Assembly (NCBI RefSeq): GCF_900110245.1
Contig: NZ_FOCZ01000015.1
Span: forward strand, 1 to 64,000
Direction: 5' to 3'
Length of the DNA: 64,000 bases
From: Niastella yeongjuensis
GTDB lineage: Bacteria; Bacteroidota; Bacteroidia; Chitinophagales; Chitinophagaceae
Part shown: piece after piece, positions 1 to 8,492 of the stretch
Layout: every line of letters begins with the position of its first letter
How positions within the stretch are numbered: the first letter of the stretch is position 1
Position numbers and translations under genes: made by a program
Notes under the pieces: model-generated
The model's input: only the letters and a program-made list of their open reading frames with translations
Database searches by the model: none
Told to the model about the DNA's origin: nothing

Positions 1-56
1 AAGAAGCTTTAGTTATACAGTGCTTTTGTGGATAAACACGCCTTAAAAACTGAAAA

Positions 57-114
57 TGAAAAAAGGCCGCCTCAAATTACTTTTGAGACAGCCTCCACCC
101 GTAAGGGTTGAGGT
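57..114 (-). terminator. composite hairpin terminator
   Basis: Arms 65-76 and 82-93 pair fully on the minus strand if G-U pairs are allowed, and a run of six T residues follows at 64-59. A second stem (CCTCAACCC with GGGTGGAGG, one mismatch) sits directly before it at about 93-114. It lies 180 bp below the 297-860 gene and probably acts as a second-line terminator for that minus-strand operon. The rest of 1-296 shows no gene. Confidence 0.55.
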
Positions 115-264
115 TCTGATATCAATGTAATTTGCGGAGTTAAAAATATATAATATATACACCGTATGCGTACAATTGACAAAAAAAATGTCAGAAAGTG
201 CGGTAACAAATTTGCTGCATAAAAATGCTACACAGAAAAGACTACTAATACTATTCGTAGCATA

Positions 265-300
265 AAAAAGCCACTGTTTTACATTAACAGTGGCTTTTAT
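265..300 (-). terminator. terminator of the RHS/YkuD operon
   Basis: A perfect 9-bp stem, GCCACTGTT (270-278) with AACAGTGGC (286-294), has a 7-nt loop and A/T runs on both sides. On the minus strand it follows the stop codon of the 297-860 gene and is followed by a T run, as expected for an intrinsic terminator closing the three-gene operon. Confidence 0.85.
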
Positions 301-860
301 TTATACAGTAATATTTTTATTGTAAACTCTTGGCCTCCATGCTCGTTTGAAATTTTTGAAATTTCAACTTCATATGGATGACAGGTAGAGTCAAATTTAT
401 ATGAAGTCCCAAAATCAGGGTTTTTAATTATTTCAAGAAATGGAATATTTTGCCTTTTTATTAATTCGATAATATTTTTCAAACTCGCCTTTTTAATATT
501 ACCATCTACTTTATCTCGTTCAATACTATAAAAAAGTTCCTCCTTTATTGTTTTCTTTGTTGCCGTATCTACAAAGAACACAATCTGCGGTGTGATTAGG
601 TATTTGTTGAAATTTTTAATTTTTGCATCATACCAGTATGCAAAAATTTTAGTATCCAGATATTCAATATTCCTTGATACTAAAATAATTTTTCTTATAG
701 TTGCCAGATTACTGAATAATTGAACTTTTTTACCATCAGCCAATAAATAACACTTATCTTTTTTGAAATTTTCCTGAGCCAATGAGTAAGTAGTTAAAAA
801 TATCCCTATTCCTAACAGTAAACTGATTCTAAAGTTTTTTGTTACTTTTTTCTTTAACAT
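297..860 (-). CDS. secreted protein of unknown function, candidate immunity partner
   Basis: Unrecognised 187-residue protein. Residues 1-28 form a signal peptide (basic MLKKK start, hydrophobic LLLGIGIFLTTY core, cut near SLAQ), so the mature protein should be periplasmic or exported. The remainder is lysine-rich alpha/beta-looking sequence without a known motif. Its start lies inside the end of the upstream RHS/YkuD gene (32-bp overlap), which implies translational coupling. A periplasmic protein coupled directly downstream of a putative peptidoglycan-targeting toxin is where an immunity protein would be expected. That role is inferred from position only. The DNA is visibly A+T rich compared with the genes from 3 kb on. 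It is the last gene of the operon and is followed at once by a terminator. Confidence 0.75.
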   Translation of the reverse strand: MLKKKVTKNFRISLLLGIGIFLTTYSLAQENFKKDKCYLLADGKKVQLFSNLATIRKIILVSRNIEYLDTKIFAYWYDAKIKNFNKYLITPQIVFFVDTATKKTIKEELFYSIERDKVDGNIKKASLKNIIELIKRQNIPFLEIIKNPDFGTSYKFDSTCHPYEVEISKISNEHGGQEFTIKILLYK

Positions 861-1923
861 TATCTCGTTTAATTACCTCAATAAGAACTTTATCATTAGG
901 TGTTCCGTTATAGCGATCTCTTACCTGTTTTATCTTATCCATGAAACTTTGATAATCTGCATTTGTTGTTCCTTTATCGTCCCACGTTCCATTTTTAATT
1001 GCATCATTCGCTTGTTGAACTGTAGTGTAAATTTGAGGGCTGCTTACAAAACCAAAACAACCATAGGAGGCTGCTAAACTTTGATCGGCTCCCGGTGTAT
1101 GTTGGTATAAGCCGCCGATGTGTAAATATACGTTAGTTGCTTGTTTATAATTTGTTCTTGCTTCATCAATTGGGCTACCGCCCAAATAAGTTTCCTGTTC
1201 TTTTGTATGAGGCTGTGCATTAAGAGTGGCACTGCCTTTTTGGTTTAATCTATAACCACGTAAATCGGTGTCTGGCGGGAATCGCCTGCGTTCCCCCGTA
1301 TATAGGTTTTTATTTCCATCGGCAGGTTCAAAGTGCCTATTAATTAACTCGTATTCGCCAGACGAATTGCTTCCCCTTGAATACCAGGAATCCCTGGTTA
1401 CACTACCAGTTGCAATAGCTCTATCTGGTTTTTGTGCATCTGTCAATATTACCTTATATGTAGGAACTACAACCATTGTATTTGTTCCAGACGGAACAAT
1501 GCCCGTTAATCTTTGTACTGTATACCCGGTTACTTCCGTAGTTACTTTGACCTTTGCTTCAAGGCCGTCTAAATCAATTGCCCATATCGGTTGATTACTG
1601 GCAAACTGGTAAGGCGTAAGCATAGGGTATTGTTTAGTTAGCGGATCAACCGAAAGGAACCGCATTACCTCTTTTTCGCTAAGTATTATTTGACTAATTA
1701 ATAATGAATCTTTACCGTATATATATGCAACTTTATTAGCTGCATCAACTATTATTTTAGAAACCTTGCTTGTTCCATCTGTATTATTAACAGTTAATCC
1801 GCGATTTGTCATTACATACTTGTACTGTGGTTCATAACCAAAGCCCTCGTATGGATTAAGGGTTTGCCCATGACAACAAAAAGTCAGACTATATACAATT
1901 ATAGTGCAAATAAATAGCTTCAT
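829..1923 (-). CDS. RHS-core protein with L,D-transpeptidase-like C-terminal domain
   Basis: A 364-residue exported protein. Residues 1-20 are a signal peptide ending HGQ. Residues 91-122 carry the conserved RHS-repeat-associated core end (SVDPLTKQYP, then PYQFASNQP and AIDLDGLE), the hallmark that precedes variable C-terminal toxin domains in RHS/YD-repeat proteins. The long repeat barrel that normally comes before it is absent. The C-terminus has HIGG near 268 and SYGCFGF near 286, resembling the H...SxGC active site of YkuD/L,D-transpeptidase and Tlde1-type (DUF2778) enzymes. The residues after GC (F-G) differ from the usual I/V-R/H, so catalysis is unproven. It starts 7 bp after the transglutaminase-like gene and overlaps the next gene by 32 bp. 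Likely a short polymorphic-toxin-type cell-wall enzyme; a housekeeping role cannot be excluded. Confidence 0.6.
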   Translation of the reverse strand: MKLFICTIIVYSLTFCCHGQTLNPYEGFGYEPQYKYVMTNRGLTVNNTDGTSKVSKIIVDAANKVAYIYGKDSLLISQIILSEKEVMRFLSVDPLTKQYPMLTPYQFASNQPIWAIDLDGLEAKVKVTTEVTGYTVQRLTGIVPSGTNTMVVVPTYKVILTDAQKPDRAIATGSVTRDSWYSRGSNSSGEYELINRHFEPADGNKNLYTGERRRFPPDTDLRGYRLNQKGSATLNAQPHTKEQETYLGGSPIDEARTNYKQATNVYLHIGGLYQHTPGADQSLAASYGCFGFVSSPQIYTTVQQANDAIKNGTWDDKGTTNADYQSFMDKIKQVRDRYNGTPNDKVLIEVIKRDNVKEKSNKKL

Positions 1924-1930
1924 TGTATAA

Positions 1931-2995
1931 TTATTTATTATTTGATTTTATTTGTGTTTTGGATTCCTGTAATAACCTGTTCTTTTCATTATCCCTTACC
2001 CATTCTTCATAATCTTGTTTTGATGGTTCTTTATATGCCAATTCAGCCAATTTTTGATCTATGCCAAAAAGTATTCGATTGTAGTGATCTACTGATACGC
2101 TATTGTTTTGCTGCCTTGCTTGTAATAGCATTTTCCTGTAATGCTCAAATTTCACCATATAAATGTGTACACCTTTAGGATAGTATTTTAGTGCAGTTTC
2201 AGCAACTAGTAAATCAAAGCCATCGCACCCGAATTGAAATTGATAATTTGCTGCCAGGTCATTTAAGACGCTTGCTAAAGTTTCTTTTTCAGTAAGGGCG
2301 TTCATATAAATACCCGTTTTTATTTGTTCAACTGTTACCCCTGATTCTTGCATAATCCATTCATCCCTGGCAAAACTGCCGCTTGTCATTTCAAGATTCA
2401 CCCATTTACCATTTTCGTCTTTATGTTTTATGTAGCAGTGCATCGGCGCTAATGCTAAGTAGGCAGTACACTGAAGTTCATTCGTGAGTATTTTATACAG
2501 TTCCGGCAATGAAACGCAATTACCTTTACCCGTTGTTATAAGTTTTGTTACAAAGCCAACCGTAGGGTCTTTAGTGGGTAGGAAATTGTCAAAATCATAT
2601 TTATAAGGTTTGAAATCGTTTTGCGAAATTGAATCTACCATATATGTAAAAGCCGCCCAATTACCTGCCGTTTTAAACTTTTCAAAATGGCGCTCTTTAA
2701 TTAGCAGTTGCAGCTTATTAGTGATGCTTTGTATCTGTTCGCTAAATTGTTCATATTTCCAGCTTCCGTTAAGGAATGCATTTTCCATTAAAAAAATGGC
2801 ACGCTTAAAATTCAATGGCTGTTTATCTTCCAGCATCTGCGATATTTCAGAATAGGCATCGTGGTATAATAGCTTATGCCCATTTAAGTTTTGAGATTGA
2901 GCAAACACGCTGTTATAGAGTAATACAAAAGCAAAAGCAATCATTTTACTGGAAGCCTTACCAGTCCTGACGGCTGAAGTTATAAAGTTGTTCAT
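1931..2995 (-). CDS. secreted transglutaminase-like cysteine protein
   Basis: A 354-residue exported protein whose signal peptide ends near SVFAQ. The central part carries a transglutaminase-like triad pattern: GNCVSLPELYKIL (Cys), PMHCYIKHKDENGKW (His) and NLEMTSGSFARDEW (Glu/Asp). This is the arrangement seen in the 'transglutaminase family protein' group of Bacteroidota. The C-terminal 120 residues are helical and charged. It is the first gene of the operon with the RHS/YkuD protein (7-bp gap). Both neighbours are also exported, so the three products may act together in the envelope. Substrate unknown; a protease or a cross-linking activity are both possible. Confidence 0.6.
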   Translation of the reverse strand: MNNFITSAVRTGKASSKMIAFAFVLLYNSVFAQSQNLNGHKLLYHDAYSEISQMLEDKQPLNFKRAIFLMENAFLNGSWKYEQFSEQIQSITNKLQLLIKERHFEKFKTAGNWAAFTYMVDSISQNDFKPYKYDFDNFLPTKDPTVGFVTKLITTGKGNCVSLPELYKILTNELQCTAYLALAPMHCYIKHKDENGKWVNLEMTSGSFARDEWIMQESGVTVEQIKTGIYMNALTEKETLASVLNDLAANYQFQFGCDGFDLLVAETALKYYPKGVHIYMVKFEHYRKMLLQARQQNNSVSVDHYNRILFGIDQKLAELAYKEPSKQDYEEWVRDNEKNRLLQESKTQIKSNNK

Positions 2996-3132
2996 AAGCG
3001 GGCAAGGGGTGAATTACTTGGAGTTTTTTAAGTAAAGGAAATTACAATATGTATGGTATTTCCCGCCGCCCCACCCTTAAAAAAGGGTGTTTTTCACGTC
3101 AAGATATTGAGCAAAGTCAACAAAATTTTCAT

Positions 3133-3813
3133 TTACCCATTTGTGCAAATCCTTCCATCGGCCATTTCAAGAATACGGGTTGATTTTCTGGCAAAATCGT
3201 GATCATGTGTAACTACAATGATTGTATTGCCGTCTTGCACCAACCCGTTAAAAATATCGAAGATGTTGGCAGTGTTGGCTGAATCAAGATTCCCGGTTGG
3301 TTCATCAGCCATGATAATCCTGGGATCGTTGATCAATGCGCGGGCAATGGCTACCCGCTGCTGCTGGCCTCCCGACAATTTACCAGACAATTTATGCGCG
3401 TACTGATGCAGATCCATCTTCCGTAACTTTTCCATTGCCTGCTGTTCAATGGCACCATGATCACGTTTTCCCAATTTCAAAGCGGGTAACATTACATTTT
3501 CAAGGGCGGTGAACTCCGGAAGCAGAAAATGGAATTGAAACACAAAACCGATGTATTCATTCCGGAAACGTGCCATTGCATTTTCCGGCAAGCCAGTTAC
3601 CCTGGTTCCATTTATATCGACGGTTCCTTCATATTGCGTATCTAAAGTTGACAACAGGTATAATAAAGTTGATTTACCGCTGCCTGATTTTCCCATGATG
3701 GAAACAAATTCTCCCTCCTCTACCGACATTGAAATATCATGCAATACATGGATCGTGTCCGGTTCATGAAAATACTTATTGAGTTTTTCCGCTTTCAATA
3801 CTTGTTGCGACAT
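3133..3813 (-). CDS. ABC transporter ATP-binding protein, LolD/MacB type
   Basis: A 226-residue cytoplasmic ATPase of the LolD/MacB/FtsE family. Walker [10 protein letters not shown] is at residues 41-49, the signature [15 protein letters not shown] near 145, and Walker [14 protein letters not shown] follows. Length and motif spacing are normal. It sits 10 bp after the FtsX-type permease gene and ends the operon adaptor-permease-ATPase. With these partners it should power a MacAB-type mechanotransmission pump rather than an importer. No TolC gene is nearby, so an outer-membrane channel must come from elsewhere. Confidence 0.93.
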   Translation of the reverse strand: MSQQVLKAEKLNKYFHEPDTIHVLHDISMSVEEGEFVSIMGKSGSGKSTLLYLLSTLDTQYEGTVDINGTRVTGLPENAMARFRNEYIGFVFQFHFLLPEFTALENVMLPALKLGKRDHGAIEQQAMEKLRKMDLHQYAHKLSGKLSGGQQQRVAIARALINDPRIIMADEPTGNLDSANTANIFDIFNGLVQDGNTIIVVTHDHDFARKSTRILEMADGRICTNG

Positions 3814-3823
3814 ATACGCTGTT

Positions 3824-5086
3824 TTATCCTCTTAAAATTGCCACCGGATCGACCCTCGATGCTTTCAGTGCTGGCAGCAAACCGGCAATTCCGGTAGTCA
3901 ACAGGCCAAATATCAAACCTACCATGTAATAAAGTGTATCAAAGTTTACCGGGAAACGTTTGATCACAATGTACTCATCTTCGGGCCAGGGTACTTTCGA
4001 CAAACTATACGACAGCAGAAAGCCCAATAAAAGACCAGCCACAGAACCTATCAACCCGATGATCAATGACTGGGATAAAAAGATCTGCACAATGTCTTTT
4101 CTGGCAAAACCCTCTGCCTTTAGGATGGCAATGTCTTTTAGCTTACCAAGGATCACCATATTCATTATGTTATAAATGCCAAATCCGGCTATTAGTAACA
4201 GGGTAAAGTTTAACACATAAGTAAACGTGTCCCTGATCAGGTTACCCGCTTTTATAGATGCATTTACCGTTTCCCAGTCATCTGCCTTATACCCATATCT
4301 TTTTGCCAATGCAGGTGCCTTCACGGCCGCCTGCTTCATATCTTTCAGCTTTAAACGAATATCGGTGATATAGTCCCTGCTTTTACCTAATAACTGTTGC
4401 ATATCGGTCAAACTGACGTATGCTTTGAATTCATCCATAGTGGCAATACCGAATTTATACAAACCTACCACCCTGAAGCGCAGTTGTATTCCTGATGGCG
4501 CTGTAGCGGTTACCAGGTCGCCTGTACGTACATTTAATTTTTTAGCCAGCTTATAGCCGAGTAAAATGCCATTGTCTGACGTCAGCAGGTTTTCGGGGCG
4601 GCCGCTGGCCATCTTGTCCGACAAACCAAACAGCCGGTCCTCTTCCCTGATATCTACGCCATCCAACAGGGCGCTCAACTGAACAGGTCCATAATTAAAA
4701 AGCACCTGGGCAGATACCAGGGGCGAAACAACTTGTATTTCGTTTTGCTTCCTAAGGTCTTCAATGATACCCGGGGCATTTTTAAGATTTAAATTTATTT
4801 GCCTGGGGCGGGGATGGCGAACAATGATCCAGTTCTTTGGCCGGGCGCCAAGGTATTGTCCGGTAACTGAGGAAGAATAATCTGTTTTATAATCATTATA
4901 AATGCGAATATCCGGAGTAACTGACAGCATGATATCCTCAAAGAAGTCGTTCATTCCTTTCATAAAGCTCATCATCAGAATAAACATACCTATCCCAAAA
5001 GTAACCCCTAACATAGCCACTATCGTTTGGCGTTTGCGTGATAGCAAATGCACCTTCATGATCTTCCAGTTTACCGGCAGCATCAT
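3824..5086 (-). CDS. ABC transporter permease, FtsX/MacB family
   Basis: A 420-residue inner-membrane permease. One membrane segment lies near the N-terminus (TIVAMLGVTFGIGMFILMM), followed by a periplasmic MacB-PCD-type domain (about 45-280) and three C-terminal segments starting FTYVLNFTLLLIAGFGIYN. It ends with the family-typical PALKASRVDPVAILRG. Its ATG overlaps the stop of the adaptor gene by 4 bp (ATGA), which indicates translational coupling. Together with the adaptor and ATPase it forms a tripartite efflux or envelope-export pump. The substrate cannot be read from sequence. Confidence 0.9.
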   Translation of the reverse strand: MMLPVNWKIMKVHLLSRKRQTIVAMLGVTFGIGMFILMMSFMKGMNDFFEDIMLSVTPDIRIYNDYKTDYSSSVTGQYLGARPKNWIIVRHPRPRQINLNLKNAPGIIEDLRKQNEIQVVSPLVSAQVLFNYGPVQLSALLDGVDIREEDRLFGLSDKMASGRPENLLTSDNGILLGYKLAKKLNVRTGDLVTATAPSGIQLRFRVVGLYKFGIATMDEFKAYVSLTDMQQLLGKSRDYITDIRLKLKDMKQAAVKAPALAKRYGYKADDWETVNASIKAGNLIRDTFTYVLNFTLLLIAGFGIYNIMNMVILGKLKDIAILKAEGFARKDIVQIFLSQSLIIGLIGSVAGLLLGFLLSYSLSKVPWPEDEYIVIKRFPVNFDTLYYMVGLIFGLLTTGIAGLLPALKASRVDPVAILRG

Positions 5087-6195
5087 GGCTCTTCCTTATT
5101 TGTGAGCAATACGGGCGTTGTTTCATCAAGCCCGGCTATGATTTCTACATTTTCCAGGGTTGTTATACCAGTTTGTATATGCTTTTTGGTTTTATCTCCA
5201 TTTACCTGTACCCAAACACTATCGTTCGCGGCTAATGCAGTACGGGGCAAAACCAGCGCTTTATTCTTCTTTTGGATAATAATATTTGCTTCTACTGAAC
5301 TATGGATGAATGCTGGCGCTGACAGATTGCTAAATGTAGCATCCACCCGAAAGGTTTGATCCTGCTCATTCATTACCGGATATATACAGGAGACTATGGC
5401 TTCGTATATCGTATTTCCGGTAACATCAGTCTGTAACAATACCTGCTGGCCCGTTTGAACGCTGCCGATGTCCTCCTGATCTACCGACAGCCGGATCAGC
5501 TGATGGCCGGCATTGCCAATTAATGCTACTACTTCATTCGTGAACACCGTTTCCCCGGTTTCTTTAAATGTCTGGTAAACTACTCCGTCCCGGTCGCTCC
5601 TGATAAAATACTCCTGCAGGTCTTTACCTGCTGAAGCCAGCTGGCTACGGGCATTACCTGCAGACACCTCTAATTCATTGACAGCGGCATAATACTTTTG
5701 CTCAGCCATATTTTTCTGATTCAGGGATACCTGGTAATTGGCAAACGCATTATCGAGGTTATTCCTCGTACCTATATTTTGCGACCATAATGCTTTATAA
5801 CGATAATAAATGCTTGAATCATTGTCGCATTTCACTTCGGCATTCTGCATGGATAGCTTTAGGTCGTTCAACAATGGAGACTGTCCGGAAAGGTTTTCAG
5901 TGGCCATATGAAAATTCTTTGAAGCTGCTTTAAACTGTTCCTTGGCTGCTTCGTTGTTGATTATATACAACAACTGCCCTTTTTGCACAGTATCTCCATC
6001 TTTAACCAATTTTTTAATAATAGTGCCATTGCTTAACGAAGACAGTTTATATTCATTTTCAGGTATAATTTTACCGGCTGCGTATACAGCCTCCACTATA
6101 TCTTTCCTTTCGGGAAATACAACCGGGGTATTATTACAGCATAGACTGAATAGTAAGATACCCCCATAACCTAACCATGGCATTAAATTGTTCAT
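5083..6195 (-). CDS. periplasmic adaptor (HlyD/MacA family) of ABC efflux pump
   Basis: A 370-residue membrane-fusion protein. A short hydrophobic N-terminus with a Cys-Cys pair (FSLCCNN) may be a lipoprotein or anchor signal. A biotinyl-lipoyl half (GTIIKKLVKDGDTVQKGQLL), a coiled-coil hairpin (about 85-175), the second lipoyl half (SDRDGVVYQTFKETGETV) and a beta-barrel (RLSVDQEDIGSVQTGQQV) follow in the usual order. It is first in the operon and overlaps the permease start by 4 bp. The protein should bridge the FtsX permease to an outer-membrane channel. Confidence 0.88.
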   Translation of the reverse strand: MNNLMPWLGYGGILLFSLCCNNTPVVFPERKDIVEAVYAAGKIIPENEYKLSSLSNGTIIKKLVKDGDTVQKGQLLYIINNEAAKEQFKAASKNFHMATENLSGQSPLLNDLKLSMQNAEVKCDNDSSIYYRYKALWSQNIGTRNNLDNAFANYQVSLNQKNMAEQKYYAAVNELEVSAGNARSQLASAGKDLQEYFIRSDRDGVVYQTFKETGETVFTNEVVALIGNAGHQLIRLSVDQEDIGSVQTGQQVLLQTDVTGNTIYEAIVSCIYPVMNEQDQTFRVDATFSNLSAPAFIHSSVEANIIIQKKNKALVLPRTALAANDSVWVQVNGDKTKKHIQTGITTLENVEIIAGLDETTPVLLTNKEEP

Positions 6196-6268
6196 ACAGA
6201 TTACCGGTTTGCCAAATGAAGTTATTTCAAATACCAGGCAAAAGGCCTGACTTTAAACAGGCGTGGGA

Positions 6269-6748
6269 ATGATACTGATCAAATTAATAGTTGCTGGAAT
6301 GTTTACCAGCTTGTTAAACTTTTCAAGTGTCTTTTTGTTTAATTATTATTTTAGATACCTTCAACACGTGAAAGAGAAACTGGCCATATTGCTGTTAGTG
6401 ATTTACCTGTTCGGATCAACCGACGCGTATCAGCTGCTGAAATTGCCGCTGCTGGCAGGTCATTATGTGAAGCATAAAAGTGAAAGCCCCTACATGACGC
6501 TGGGTTCCTTTTTCAAGATGCATTACATTGATCCTCAGCCCTTCGATAACGATTACAAACAGGATATGCGGTTACCATTCAAGACCGTTTTAAATGTTTA
6601 CGGTCGAAATTTGCCTACCGATCTCACAATAATACCCCACATCAATTTCAGGGCACCGGTTAAAAACACCGGATTGCCCGTGGCTTTGAACGATAATATC
6701 TCTCCCCTGCTACTTACTTATACCATTTTTCAACCGCCCAGGGCATAG
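6269..6748 (+). CDS. small membrane protein of unknown function
   Basis: Unrecognised protein of about 159 residues. The first 60 residues form two hydrophobic segments (LIKLIVAGMFTSLLNF and LAILLLVIYLFGS). The rest is polar and probably periplasmic, with a Pro/Tyr-rich middle (MHYIDPQPFDNDY). An in-frame GTG lies at 6263, and the ATG at 6269 is preferred. The gene is divergent from the MacAB-type operon (67 to 75 bp between starts). It is 132 bp upstream of the thioredoxin gene, so it may or may not belong to that operon. Confidence 0.6.
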   Translation: MILIKLIVAGMFTSLLNFSSVFLFNYYFRYLQHVKEKLAILLLVIYLFGSTDAYQLLKLPLLAGHYVKHKSESPYMTLGSFFKMHYIDPQPFDNDYKQDMRLPFKTVLNVYGRNLPTDLTIIPHINFRAPVKNTGLPVALNDNISPLLLTYTIFQPPRA

Positions 6749-6880
6749 TTCCAGATATTGAGATCAGGAGCTGGTATGTGATTTGAAAGTCTGTGAATTA
6801 TTCACATGGCCAGGCATGTCCTGTAGCAGCCACATCTCCTGAAATTCTTATTACATTCAAAGGTTTGTAAAAATCATCCA

Positions 6881-7324
6881 ATGAAGTTATTATTCCTGTT
6901 TATACTGGCAGGGAGCAACCTGCTATTTGCAGACTGGCACCCTGATTTTGAAAGTGCCAGAAAGCTGGCCAAAGAAAATGGTAAGTATATTTTATTGAAT
7001 TTTTCGGGGTCAGACTGGTGTGCGCCCTGTATCAAGCTACGCCAGGAGGTTTTTGACAGTAAGGACTTTGAACAACTGGCACATAATTCCCTGGAATTAT
7101 ACGATGCCGATTTTCCCCGTAAAAAGAAGAACCAGCTGTCGAAAGAATTGCAGGAAAGCAATGATGCCCTGGCTGAAAAATACAATCCCCTGGGAAAGTT
7201 CCCTTATACAGTAATACTTACCGCCGATGGTAAGGTAGTAAAGGCATGGGAAGGTTACCCCGATAATAACAGCGCCCTGTTTATTGACCAGCTAAAATCG
7301 GTTTGTGATGTCAAACGTCCTTAA
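6881..7324 (+). CDS. periplasmic thioredoxin-family protein
   Basis: A 147-residue thioredoxin-fold protein with a signal peptide (MKLLFLFILAGSNLLFA). The redox motif WCAPC sits in NFSGSDWCAPCIKLRQEVF, and the fold is completed by GKFPYTVILTADGKVV with a cis-Pro. This 'thioredoxin family/DUF255-like' type often precedes ApbE, DUF4266 and DUF3570 genes. It overlaps the ApbE gene by 17 bp, so the genes are co-translated. It probably keeps cysteines of an exported partner reduced; the two C-terminal cysteines of the DUF4266 lipoprotein are a plausible but unproven client. Confidence 0.85.
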   Translation: MKLLFLFILAGSNLLFADWHPDFESARKLAKENGKYILLNFSGSDWCAPCIKLRQEVFDSKDFEQLAHNSLELYDADFPRKKKNQLSKELQESNDALAEKYNPLGKFPYTVILTADGKVVKAWEGYPDNNSALFIDQLKSVCDVKRP

Positions 7325-8255
7325 ACAACCGTTGTTTGAATACAAGCACACGTGTAAACTGATGGGTAACACGTTTGAAATTACCGTAGTGGCCAATGAT
7401 GAAACCTGGGCCTATGAAAAAATTGGCCTTGCGGTAAATGAGATCAGAAGAATTGAAAAACTACTCACCACGTTTGATGAAAACAGCCAGACAAACCAGG
7501 TAAACAGCATGGCTGGCATGGAGGCAGTGCCGGTTGACCGGGAAGTATTCGGGCTCATCAAACGGTCGTTAAAGATCTCCGGAGTTACCGACGGAGCATT
7601 TGATATCACTTATGGTTCCATAGATAAACGATTGTGGAATTTCGATCGCACCATGACCAGTTTACCCGATGGGGAAACGGCCAGGCAATCGGTGCGGCTG
7701 ATCAATTATCACAATGTGTTGCTGAATGAACAGGCATGCACGGTGATGTTGAAAGAAAAAGGCATGCGCATCGGTTTTGGCGGCATAGGCAAAGGCTATG
7801 CTGCGGATATGGCCCGGAACCTGCTGGTTAAAGAAGGCGTACAAAGCGGCATTGTAAATGCATCGGGCGACCTGGTAGCCTGGGGCAATCAGGCCAATGG
7901 AGCACCGTGGACTATCGGTATTGCGCATCCTGACAATGCCCGATCGGCTTTTTCCTGGCTTAACATTTCCGATCTGGCCATTGCTACTTCGGGTAATTAT
8001 GAAAAGTATGTAATGATTGACGGTAAGAAATATTCCCATACTATCAATCCTAAAACAGGCATGCCGGTAACCGGTATAAAAAGTGTAACCATCATAAGTC
8101 CGTATGCTGAAATAGCCGACGCTATGGCCACCCCGGTTATGGTGATGGGCGTAAAAGCAGGCCTGCATCTGATCAACCAGATCCAGCATCTCGGCTGCAT
8201 TCTTGTAGATGACGACAACAATATCTACACCACTAAAAACATCCAATTAAAATGA
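7308..8255 (+). CDS. apbE: FAD:protein FMN transferase
   Basis: ApbE-family enzyme of 315 residues. It moves FMN from FAD onto a Ser/Thr of target proteins using Mg2+. Visible family marks are the N-terminal KLMGNTFEITV, GFGGIGKGYAADMARNLL, NASGDLVAWG, the active-site block YSHTINPKTGMPV and AEIADAMATPVMVMG. Unlike most ApbE proteins it shows no signal peptide or lipobox; the start (ATG 7308, or GTG 7305) lies within the end of the thioredoxin gene. It may therefore act in the cytoplasm, or its export is cryptic. Its stop overlaps the DUF4266 start (ATGA), which ties the enzyme to that peptide. Confidence 0.92.
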   Translation: MSNVLKQPLFEYKHTCKLMGNTFEITVVANDETWAYEKIGLAVNEIRRIEKLLTTFDENSQTNQVNSMAGMEAVPVDREVFGLIKRSLKISGVTDGAFDITYGSIDKRLWNFDRTMTSLPDGETARQSVRLINYHNVLLNEQACTVMLKEKGMRIGFGGIGKGYAADMARNLLVKEGVQSGIVNASGDLVAWGNQANGAPWTIGIAHPDNARSAFSWLNISDLAIATSGNYEKYVMIDGKKYSHTINPKTGMPVTGIKSVTIISPYAEIADAMATPVMVMGVKAGLHLINQIQHLGCILVDDDNNIYTTKNIQLK

Positions 8256-8470
8256 GCATCAAAAAATACCTGGTTGCGTTGGCTGTACTTACCACGCTGG
8301 CCACCTCCTGCAAAACAGTTAAAGAATACCAGAAAAACAAACTGAACGATTCGGAAATGAGCCTGTCGAACCGCAAAGTGGAAAAGACTGAAATGAGTTT
8401 TCAGTCGTACCGCGAAGGTGCTTCCGGCGCCAATGCCGGTAAAAGCGGCGGCGGTTGTGGCTGTAATTAA
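8252..8470 (+). CDS. DUF4266 mini-lipoprotein
   Basis: A 72-residue lipoprotein of the DUF4266 type. An N-terminal signal ends in a lipobox-like ATSC (Cys20). A short charged linker is followed by a Gly/Ala/Ser-rich tail, YREGASGANAGKS, and a C-terminal GGGCGCN with Cys69 and Cys71. The family is uncharacterised as far as I know, but it is repeatedly found with ApbE and DUF3570, as here. EGASGAN (55-61) resembles the ApbE flavinylation consensus D-G-x-S/T-G-A-T except at the acceptor position. The twin cysteines could bind metal or be substrates of the neighbouring thioredoxin. The ATGA overlap with apbE indicates coupled translation. Confidence 0.88.
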   Translation: MSIKKYLVALAVLTTLATSCKTVKEYQKNKLNDSEMSLSNRKVEKTEMSFQSYREGASGANAGKSGGGCGCN

Positions 8471-8492
8471 TTAACTGTTTTAACCAACATGC

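Noticed and set aside
3070-3096. Hairpin CACCC...GGGTG followed by T residues
   Set aside because: The T run is on the plus strand, but no plus-strand gene precedes it; on the minus strand no T run follows. Weak stem, not reported as a terminator.
7662-8246. Long minus-strand open frame (about 190 codons) opposite apbE
   Set aside because: It lies wholly inside a well-supported apbE gene, has no recognisable domain and a His/Tyr-rich composition typical of antisense frames.
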